Shown piece by piece: positions 1 through 6,740 of a stretch of 60,383 nucleotides of DNA. The DNA comes from Acidobacteria bacterium Ga0077553. GTDB lineage: Bacteria > Acidobacteriota > Terriglobia > Bryobacterales > Bryobacteraceae. Every line of letters begins with the position of its first letter. The first letter of the stretch is position 1. The translations under genes were made by a program, and so were the position numbers. The DNA lies in assembly GCA_001464575.1 (NCBI GenBank), contig LNFE01000196.1, positions 1-60,383 on the forward strand. Reading direction: 5' to 3'. The notes below the pieces were generated by a model. It was not told the DNA's origin. It made no database searches and was given only the letters and a program-made list of their open reading frames with translations.

Positions 1-1
1 T

Positions 2-295
2 CTTCTTCTCTGGCAGCGGCCACCGGACGCGGCGATCCTGTCAGGTTTCTGGGAACTTCCCGAACCGCATCAGCTACCTAAGGCGAAATTTGGGGCGGCG
101 CTCCACCATTTTAAGCACAGCATTACCAACCATATCTATCACTTCCAAGTGTTTGAGGCTTCGGTGGGCCGAGGGGATCCGAAGGGTGAGGGGGGGCTGC
201 AGTGGGTGGCGGTAGAAGAATTGGCGACGATTCCGTTGAGCACCACGGCGCGGAAGGCGCTGGCTGGGATGGCGCAGGGGAATTTGTTTGGGTAA
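2..295 (+). CDS. mutY: A/G-specific adenine glycosylase MutY, C-terminal part (5' truncated by window edge)
   Basis: The frame is open from the window edge to the TAA at 293-295 and encodes about 97 residues. It reads as the C-terminal NUDIX-like domain of MutY, which recognises 8-oxoguanine while the missing N-terminal HhH/4Fe-4S domain removes the mispaired adenine. Visible hallmarks are a GFWELPE segment early on, a histidine-rich HHFKHSITNH stretch in the place of the usual H-x-F-T/S-H loop, a QWVAVEEL strand and a closing PLSTTARKAL motif typical of the MutY tail. No start can be seen because it lies upstream. The next gene begins about 85 bases further on and is functionally unrelated. 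Confidence 0.88.
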   Translation, partial: LLLWQRPPDAAILSGFWELPEPHQLPKAKFGAALHHFKHSITNHIYHFQVFEASVGRGDPKGEGGLQWVAVEELATIPLSTTARKALAGMAQGNLFG

Positions 296-380
296 GGGGA
301 AAGGGGTAGCAGTTGTGAACTTTTTACCGAGTAGAAAGTTCTGGGTGTGGAATCGAGTAGACTGGCGAGAGACCGGGTTT

Positions 381-1739
381 ATGGGGATTATGCACAAAAA
401 CCGTTTTATTTCGCTAGCCAAGTCGTCGATCGTTCTTTTGACTCTGCCGATTCTGCTGTTTGCCTTCTCGGTGGGCCCTGATGCGCGGCATACGGGGGCG
501 CCTGGGGACCGGACATGTGCCACGTCTGGATGCCACACCGGCACTGCCGTCAATGCTGGCGGCGGCCGAGTTGAGCTCCAGTTGCCCGGCGGGATGACCT
601 ACGTTCCTGGGCAGCGGCAGCGGATTACGGTGGTAATCACAGATACGAATACAAACACGCGGCTTTATGGGTACCAGGCCTCGGCGAGGTTGGGCTCTAA
701 TGAGGCGAATGGGCAGGCGGGGACGTTTACGCCAGTCGGCACGGACGTGATTCTGTGTTCCGATGATCGGCAGCGGCCCACGGCGGGTTGTCCTTCGTCG
801 GCGCCGGTGGAGTTCATTTCGCACGGCAACAGCAGCAACCGCACCGGCCGCTTTGAATTCGACTGGACGCCGCCCGCGACGGATGTGGGCCCAGTGAAGA
901 TCTACGTCGCGGGGAATGCGGCGAATGGCAATGGGTCGAATACGGGGGATCGGATCTATACAACGAGCATCACGCTGACTCCCGCGGCTAGTGGTGGGAA
1001 CCGTCCGGCGATTACCTCGAGCGGTGGCGTAGCGAACGGGGCGAGCTTTGCGGCCGGTGTAGTGGCTGGCTCGTGGACAACGATCTTTGGTGCAAACTTG
1101 GCGCCGGCGTTGAAGACCTGGGATGGGTTGATTGACGCCCAGGGCAATTTCCCGACCGCAATCGATGACGTTCGCGTGACCATTGATGGACTGCCGGCCT
1201 TCATTAACTTCGTCAGCGCCAACCAGATCAACGTGCAGGCTCCGGCCTTGACGCGGACCGGGATGGTTCCCGTGGTGGTAACGACTCCGGCGGGTGCGAG
1301 CGAAACCGTGATGGCGAACGTGGCGCGGGAGCTTCCCGGGCTTTTTCTCTTTACGCAGGCGCCGACCCGGTATCCGGCGGCGGTGCGGGCGACCGATGGG
1401 CGGTTTATCGGTCCGGTGGATCTGTTCCCGGGCGTGACGACGGAACCGGCCAAGCCAGGCGATGTGATCCTCCTCTTTGGCACGGGGTTCGGGCCGACGA
1501 CACCCGCCGTGGTACCCGGCCGGGTGTTCAGTGGCGCGGCGCCATTGACCGATGCGGGCAGCTTGCAGGTACGGATCGGCGGGACGAACGTTGTTCCGTC
1601 TTTCGCGGGGCTTTCCGGCTCCGGGTTGTATCAGTTTAATGTGACCGTTCCCAATCTACCGGATGGGAATCATCGGATCGAGATGCTCTTGAACGGGCAG
1701 CAGATCCAGTCGGATGTTCAGTTAGCAGTCCGGCGCTAA
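381..1739 (+). CDS. Secreted choice-of-anchor V/Reeler-like protein with CX4CH motif and TIGR03437 C-terminal domain
   Basis: About 452 residues. An N-terminal hydrophobic segment (roughly 14-30) looks like a signal peptide. It is followed by HTGAPGDRTCATSGCHTG, where C46-X4-C51-H52 resembles a haem-binding or metal-binding Cys-His motif seen at the start of choice-of-anchor V domains. Residues about 55-205 form a beta-rich Reeler-like domain. From about 210 to the end lies a TIGR03437 domain (NGASF near its start, GTGFGPTTP, final GLYQFNV strand), a family described from Solibacter with no known activity. I chose ATG 381 because GAGAG lies nine bases upstream; ATG 390 and a TTG at 288 are alternatives. 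The next gene is a paralogue 32 bases downstream, probably in the same transcript. Confidence 0.82.
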   Translation: MGIMHKNRFISLAKSSIVLLTLPILLFAFSVGPDARHTGAPGDRTCATSGCHTGTAVNAGGGRVELQLPGGMTYVPGQRQRITVVITDTNTNTRLYGYQASARLGSNEANGQAGTFTPVGTDVILCSDDRQRPTAGCPSSAPVEFISHGNSSNRTGRFEFDWTPPATDVGPVKIYVAGNAANGNGSNTGDRIYTTSITLTPAASGGNRPAITSSGGVANGASFAAGVVAGSWTTIFGANLAPALKTWDGLIDAQGNFPTAIDDVRVTIDGLPAFINFVSANQINVQAPALTRTGMVPVVVTTPAGASETVMANVARELPGLFLFTQAPTRYPAAVRATDGRFIGPVDLFPGVTTEPAKPGDVILLFGTGFGPTTPAVVPGRVFSGAAPLTDAGSLQVRIGGTNVVPSFAGLSGSGLYQFNVTVPNLPDGNHRIEMLLNGQQIQSDVQLAVRR

Positions 1740-1771
1740 CCGTAACCCTCACCCCAAAATTGGAGAATCAC

Positions 1772-3124
1772 ATGAATCGAATGATGCGAGCGCTTGTCGT
1801 GTGCGCGGCGGCCGTGCTTTCGGCGGGAACCATGATGGCCAGGAGCGCCGCAGCTCCGGCGAACTCGGCAGGAGTTCCGACGGACATGAATGGCCGGACT
1901 TGCGCGGCCTGCCACCGGCCAGACGCAGCGAATTCGGACTCCCGAGGGCGGCTGACGGTAATGATGGATCGAATGACCTATCGGCCGGGGGTTAAGCAGT
2001 CGATCCGGGTTCGCCTGGAGCATCCCGAGGCGCGGCGATGGGGTTTTCAATTGACCGCCCGGCCGACGAACGATACGACGCAAATGGCGGGCAGCTTCAC
2101 TCCTAACGAGAACATTTCGGTTGTTTGTGATCCTTCAGGTTCGGCTCCCTGCGGCGGAGCGCGTGAGTTCGCAACCCATACGACCGCTTCCAGCCGAATG
2201 GGAACGACAGGTGGGGTGGAGTGGGACATCGAATGGACTCCGCCGGCGAATGAGGTGGGCGAAATCACGTTGTATGTTGCCGCGAACGCAGCAGACGGGA
2301 CTTCGGCCAATACGAACGACCGCATTTACACGACCACCGTAAAACTGGCGGCCGAAGGCGCCTGCAACCTAGCGCAGAGGCCTACATTGCGGAATCTGGC
2401 GAACGGAGCTTCCTTCGTGACGACTCTCGCGCCGAACACCCTGGCCAGCGTGTTTGGGCTGGACTTCGAGGTCGCAGGGCGAACCCGGCAAGCGGGAACC
2501 GGCGATTTCGTGAACGGCGCTTTTCCGCAGCAGTTGGCCTGTGTGGCGGTGGAGATCGCGGGACGGCGCGCGCCGGTAACTTATGTGCAGACCGACCAGA
2601 TCAATTTCCAGGTGCCGGCGCTGACGCAGACGGGTCCGGTGCCGGTGGTGATCATCCTGAATCCGGGACGGCCGAACGAACTGCGGTCGGACCAGGGAAC
2701 GGTAACGGTGGCGCAGTACTCGCCGGCGTGGTTTACGTTTGGCGGCCGGTCCATCGCGGCGACGACGGCGGACGGACGGATTGTGGCGGACCCTGCGGTG
2801 GTGGCCGGGGGCGTGGCGGCGCGACGGGGGGATGTTGTGACGCTCTATGGAACGGGCTTCGGATTCACCGAGCCGGTGTATCAGGCCGGTGAAATTCCCG
2901 GAGGCGTTGCGCGCCTGCGGGACCCGATTACGATCACCGTTGGCGGGACGATGTTGGCTGCTTCCGACATTCTGTACGCGGGTCTGGCGCCGGGGCTGAT
3001 TAGCGGTCTTTATCAGTTCAATATCCGGATCCCGATGGGCGTGACGCCGGGGGTGGTGCCCGTGGTGGCGACGATGGGTGGCGTTAGCACCCAGACGACG
3101 GGGGGAGGAATTCCCGTTCAGTAA
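1772..3124 (+). CDS. Secreted choice-of-anchor V/Reeler-like protein with CXXCH motif and TIGR03437 domain
   Basis: 450 residues, a diverged tandem paralogue of the gene before it. The signal peptide covers about residues 1-28. The motif here is a canonical c-type haem site, C44-A-A-C47-H48, where its neighbour has CX4CH. The beta-rich middle domain shares the closing pattern EW(T)PP, V-x-LYVAANAADG and NDRIYTT with the paralogue. The C-terminal TIGR03437 domain runs from about 207, with NGASF, GTGFGFTEP and GLYQFNI. ATG 1772 is preceded by GGAG with six bases spacing, so the longer TTG start at 1760 is unlikely. A strong hairpin terminator follows at 3163. Haem attachment would need an exported Ccm pathway and is inferred only from the motif. 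Confidence 0.82.
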   Translation: MNRMMRALVVCAAAVLSAGTMMARSAAAPANSAGVPTDMNGRTCAACHRPDAANSDSRGRLTVMMDRMTYRPGVKQSIRVRLEHPEARRWGFQLTARPTNDTTQMAGSFTPNENISVVCDPSGSAPCGGAREFATHTTASSRMGTTGGVEWDIEWTPPANEVGEITLYVAANAADGTSANTNDRIYTTTVKLAAEGACNLAQRPTLRNLANGASFVTTLAPNTLASVFGLDFEVAGRTRQAGTGDFVNGAFPQQLACVAVEIAGRRAPVTYVQTDQINFQVPALTQTGPVPVVIILNPGRPNELRSDQGTVTVAQYSPAWFTFGGRSIAATTADGRIVADPAVVAGGVAARRGDVVTLYGTGFGFTEPVYQAGEIPGGVARLRDPITITVGGTMLAASDILYAGLAPGLISGLYQFNIRIPMGVTPGVVPVVATMGGVSTQTTGGGIPVQ

Positions 3125-3162
3125 ATTCCTAGCGGTGGAATTGTTGCGCTCCCGCTTACTAT

Positions 3163-3191
3163 GGGGGTAGTCACCCGGACTACCCCCTTTT
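3163..3191 (+). terminator. Rho-independent terminator after the TIGR03437 gene pair
   Basis: A perfect 10-bp stem, GGGGGTAGTC with GACTACCCCC, closes a 5-base loop and is followed directly by TTTT. It lies 38 bases after the TAA of the upstream gene and ends the tandem pair. It also decides the start of the next gene, because ATG 3161 would sit at the foot of this hairpin. Confidence 0.88.
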
Positions 3192-3196
3192 GTCTT

Positions 3197-4021
3197 ATGG
3201 TCAGCGGATTCCAGCGAATGGCCGAACTGTTGTTGGCGCTGGTGTTCTGCACTGCGGTGTGGGCACAGACGCCGGCAAACAGCAATGCGCCATTTTATAC
3301 GGCGGCCAGCGTGGTGGACGCCGCGACGAATCTACCCGGCGCAGTGGCGCCGAATGGCCTTGTTTCGCTTTATGGAACGAAGCTTTCCTTCTCGACCCGG
3401 GCCTTGCAGGCGCAGGACCTGATTGCCGACGCCCTGCCCACGGCGCTGGCCGGGACGGGGGTGCGGATCAGGATTAGTGCGATTGCTGTCCCGATCCTGT
3501 TCGTATCCCCGCAACAAGTGAACTTTCTGGTGCCGCCGATTCTGCGGCCAGGCCGCTACAAGCTGCAGTTGATCCGCGATGGCTGGAGCGGACCCGAAGT
3601 GGAGCTGGAGGTGGCGGACGTGGCGCCGGGCACGTTCGTGATGGAGTCGCGATTCGTGATCGCCACCCATGCGGACGGCGCGTTGATTGACGCCGCGGCA
3701 CCGGCGCGGCCGGGCGAGATTGTGATCGTTTACGCCAGCGGGCTGGGCCAGACGACACCGCGATTGCTGAACCTGAATATTCCGCGGGGAGCGGCGCAGA
3801 TCGAACGGCGCAGCCAATTGCGGGTCTTGCTGAACGGCGTGGCGGTGGAGGCGGCCGCAATTCTCTACGCCGGGGTGACGCCGGGGTTCGCCGGGCTCTA
3901 CCAGATCAATCTGAGGCTTCCGGAACAGTTGCCGGAGAATCCGGAACTGCGGGTGGGCGTGGGGGAGCGGCTAAGCCCGGCTGGGCTGCTGCTTCCGGCT
4001 GGGGCGGCAGCGCTACAATAG
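3197..4021 (+). CDS. Short secreted TIGR03437-domain protein
   Basis: 274 residues made almost entirely of one TIGR03437 domain behind a signal peptide. The first 24 residues contain a basic N-region (GFQR), a hydrophobic core and an AQ cleavage region. After this come the family signatures ASVVDAATN, a PNGLVSLYGTKL strand, PQQVNFLVPP, a VYASGLGQTTP turn and a final GLYQINLRLP strand. It lacks the Reeler-like domain of the two upstream genes. ATG 3161 is rejected because it lies in the terminator hairpin; 3197 retains a charged N-region and 3218 is the other option. It may be the first gene of a unit with the two membrane-protein genes that follow 7 bases later. Function is unknown. Confidence 0.78.
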   Translation: MVSGFQRMAELLLALVFCTAVWAQTPANSNAPFYTAASVVDAATNLPGAVAPNGLVSLYGTKLSFSTRALQAQDLIADALPTALAGTGVRIRISAIAVPILFVSPQQVNFLVPPILRPGRYKLQLIRDGWSGPEVELEVADVAPGTFVMESRFVIATHADGALIDAAAPARPGEIVIVYASGLGQTTPRLLNLNIPRGAAQIERRSQLRVLLNGVAVEAAAILYAGVTPGFAGLYQINLRLPEQLPENPELRVGVGERLSPAGLLLPAGAAALQ

Positions 4022-4028
4022 GCTGCTG

Positions 4029-4448
4029 ATGAGCCCTCGCAATGTCCTGGCCGTGCTGCTGCTGGCCGGCGTCTCGTTTTTCTCGATTGGGAAGTTTTTC
4101 CAGGAGATCTCTGACTTTTACGTCCGGCGGCCGGAGGTGGATGGGGTGACGCAGTTCACTTCCCGCTATACGCCGGTGCGGGCGTTGTTGCCTGAAAAGG
4201 GCGTGATCGGGTATATGACGGACCCAGCGGCTGCGGCGGACGAGTTGAACGCCACGGCGGAGCTGTATCTGGTGCAGTATGCGCTCGCGCCGGTGGTGGT
4301 GGTGAACTCGACGGACCAGCGATATATCGTGACCAACTTTCACACGATGGTGACGACCGGTTCGATGGCGGATCAGGGCTTTAAGCTGGTGCGGGAGTTC
4401 GGCAACGGGGTAGCGGTGTTTGAGAATGAGAAGTGGGGGAAGCGCTAA
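4029..4448 (+). CDS. Membrane-anchored hypothetical protein, 139 aa
   Basis: A single hydrophobic segment (about residues 5-22) is followed by a roughly 110-residue extracytoplasmic domain. I do not recognise the family. The domain has an alternating strand-helix pattern (ATAELYLVQYALAPVVVV, then a TDQRYIVTNF strand), which resembles the small soluble domains that accompany GT-C membrane glycosyltransferases, but this is only a structural impression. The gene starts 7 bases after the TIGR03437 gene and its TAA directly abuts the ATG of the next gene, so the two are probably co-translated. A role alongside the following membrane protein is inferred from that arrangement. Confidence 0.7.
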   Translation: MSPRNVLAVLLLAGVSFFSIGKFFQEISDFYVRRPEVDGVTQFTSRYTPVRALLPEKGVIGYMTDPAAAADELNATAELYLVQYALAPVVVVNSTDQRYIVTNFHTMVTTGSMADQGFKLVREFGNGVAVFENEKWGKR

Positions 4449-5795
4449 ATGGGTGGATTCGGCGGATTGCTTCTGTGCGTGTTGGCGGGATTTGGGGCGA
4501 TCCGGGCGGCTTGGCCCGCGCCGCGACGGTGGAGTGCGCACGATCCGCTGCGACTGGCGATGGCGCCATCTTTAGGACTGGGGTTGTTGTCGCTGATGTA
4601 CTTTGCGGTCCGGACGGTATTGGGCGGCAGTGGCGGAGCGATGGCGGGGGCGTTTGCCGCGGTGACGTTGGGATTGGCGGGGTTGGCTTGGTGGCGAAGC
4701 GAATCGGCCGAGGCAGAAAACCGAGCCTGGGCGAAAGGGCCTACTTGGCTGTGGCTGATCTTCGGCGCCGTGGCCGGGGTGGCCGCGTTGACCTTGCTGT
4801 TGATCCTGGTGGCTTCGCCGCACGGGGAGTGGGACGCGTGGTCGATTTGGAACCTGCGAGCGCGATTCTTGTACCGCGCGACGGAGGCAACGGTTCCGTT
4901 TGATCCGCTCTTGAACTGGTCCCATCCGGACTATCCACTATTGGTGCCAGCGTCGGTGGCGGGGTTGTGGACGTGGAACGGTGGGGAGGCGCAGTGGTTG
5001 GCGGCGGCTGTGGCAGCGGTGTTCTGGGCCAGCGCCGTTTTTGTGCCGGTAATGGTGCTTTCGCGGTTGCGGAGCACGGCGATGGGGTTGACGGCTGGTC
5101 TGGCGCTGGCGGGGATGCCGCTCCTAACGAGGAATGCCAGCGCGATGTATGCGGACGCGGTGGGGCTGGGCTTGATGGCGATTTAGACTCGCGCGGGGCG
5201 CGGGGCGGCGCTGTTGGCGGGCGTGGCGGCGGGCATGGCGGCGTGGTCGAAGAACGAGGGGTTGCTGTTCTGCGGGGTTCTGGTGTTGACCTTTCTGGCA
5301 ATGGTGCGGAGCCGTGCGGAGTTGGCGGAGCGGGTGCGAATGGTGGGGCCGATGGTGCTGGGAATGCTGGCGGTGTTAGCGTTTGTGGGCCACTTCAAAT
5401 ACCATTTCGCGCCGGCGAATGATTTGGTGGCGGTGGGCAAAACGGCTTCGATGGGGGCGCGGCTGTTGGACTTGTCGCGGTACTCGGTGACCTTCTGGGG
5501 GATCGCGGAAGGCATCTTGACGTTTGGGGATTGGCTGGTGCCGCCGGTGATCGTGTTTGGCGTTTGGCTGGGGCTGCAGGGGCTGCGGAAGGTGGAGAGC
5601 GGGAGCGTTTGGTGGCCGTTTGTAGTGGCGAGTTTGCAGCTGGTCGGATATCTGGTCGTGTATGTAGTGGGATCGGACCGTTTGGAGTGGCAGCTCGAGA
5701 CGTCGGCGGAACGTTTGCTGCTGCAGATATGGCCGGCCGCAGTATTTAGTTTGTTGTATTTGGCCAAGGATTCTGCTGCAACGGAAAAACGGTAA
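4449..5795 (+). pseudogene. GT-C-like polytopic membrane protein interrupted by an in-frame TAG
   Basis: Two open stretches, 4449-5186 (245 codons) and about 5187-5795, lie in the same frame and are separated only by TAG at 5184-5186. Together they would give about 448 residues with eight to ten membrane segments. The first half carries the EWDAWSIWNLRARFL loop and a HPDYPLL motif seen in family-39-like GT-C glycosyltransferases that use lipid-linked sugars. The second half resumes with GAALLAGVAAGMAAWSKNEG, a typical continuation. The membrane segment around the stop (ADAVGLGLMAI, then TRAG) looks a few residues short, so a small deletion may have created the stop. The only start for the second half alone is TTG 5214 without a good ribosome site. 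A sequencing error or read-through cannot be excluded. Confidence 0.68.
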
Positions 5796-5823
5796 GGGCC
5801 GTAGAATAGGATAAGGAGTTCCT

Positions 5824-6591
5824 ATGCTACGGTACGCTGCGATTGTTCTGGCGATGGGTGCGTTGCCGCTACTGGCCGAAGGGCCGGCGCCGTACTTGGT
5901 GGACGCGGGGACGAAAATTCCGCTGGTCATGATCAACAGTGTGTCGACGCGTCATGCGGCGGAAGGGGACCGGCTCTACTTAGAGACGTCGTTTCCGATT
6001 CTATCGAACGGCAAAATTGTCATCCCGCCGGGGAGCTATGTGGCGGGAACGGTGACTTCGGCCAAGCGGGGTGGCCGCGTGAAGGGGAAGGCGGAGTTGT
6101 TTCTTCGCTTCGATTCGTTGACGTTGCCCAACGGGGTGACCCGGGATTTCCGGGCGCGAGTGGGCGGCATTGATGGGCGTTCCTCGCAGCAGTTGGACCG
6201 GAGTGAAGGAAAGATTACGGCAGAGGCGACCAAGGGTTCCGACGCGCGAACGGTGGGTGAGGGTGCCGCGGGTGGCGCCTCGATTGGGGTGATTGCGGGG
6301 AGTGTGTCGGGCCGGCCTGGCATGGGTGCGGGAATTGGAGCGGCGGCGGGGGCGGCGGCGGGGTTGATGGGCGTAATGCTGACGCGGGGCCAAGACGTGG
6401 TTTTGGGGCGAGGGACTACCGTCGAAATGGTGCTCGATCGAAATTTGGAGTTCACGGCCGAGGAGTTGGATTTTTCGCAGTCGGGGGCGGCGCGCCGTCC
6501 GATTGAGAACGATGGGGCGGTACCGGCGGGCGGTCGCAATGGGTCGGTGTTACCGGGACGCCGGGGCGGGATCGGTCAGAAGAATCCGTAA
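5824..6591 (+). CDS. Secreted VirB10/TrbI-like hypothetical protein with glycine-zipper segment
   Basis: 255 residues with a good AAGGAG ribosome site. A signal peptide (about 1-19) precedes a domain reading DAGTKIPLVMINSV, then LSNGKIVIPPGSYVAGTV and FDSLTLPNGVTRDF. This order resembles the C-terminal beta domain of VirB10/TrbI (inducible start, lipoprotein-like pore, G-x-rhythm), though no other conjugation gene is nearby, so a general envelope role is more likely. Residues about 138-185 are a glycine/alanine-zipper stretch (GAGIGAAAGAAAG) that could insert in a membrane. The C-terminus is polar and low in complexity. Homologues in Acidobacteria are normally listed as hypothetical. A terminator follows at 6665. 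Confidence 0.7.
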   Translation: MLRYAAIVLAMGALPLLAEGPAPYLVDAGTKIPLVMINSVSTRHAAEGDRLYLETSFPILSNGKIVIPPGSYVAGTVTSAKRGGRVKGKAELFLRFDSLTLPNGVTRDFRARVGGIDGRSSQQLDRSEGKITAEATKGSDARTVGEGAAGGASIGVIAGSVSGRPGMGAGIGAAAGAAAGLMGVMLTRGQDVVLGRGTTVEMVLDRNLEFTAEELDFSQSGAARRPIENDGAVPAGGRNGSVLPGRRGGIGQKNP

Positions 6592-6664
6592 GGACTTCAC
6601 CTTAGTTACCTAGCGGAACGCCTAGTCCTTTCGCTCTAAACGGTTGGAAATAAGCAGGTATTCC

Positions 6665-6685
6665 AACTGGAGTACCAGTTTTTTT
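6665..6685 (+). terminator. Rho-independent terminator
   Basis: AACTGG-agta-CCAGTT forms a 6-bp stem with a tetraloop and is followed by five further T residues. It lies 73 bases downstream of the VirB10-like gene and 55 bases before the repeat protein gene, separating their transcripts. The stem is short but the T run is clear. Confidence 0.7.
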
Positions 6686-6740
6686 GAACCTTCTACTCTA
6701 TTCTCCTAGGGACCTATCGTCGATAGATACTTAGGAAGCC

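Noticed and set aside
6714..6726. CTATCG-t-CGATAG palindrome before the repeat-protein gene
   Set aside because: Only 6 bp with a single-base centre, no similar second copy; could occur by chance.
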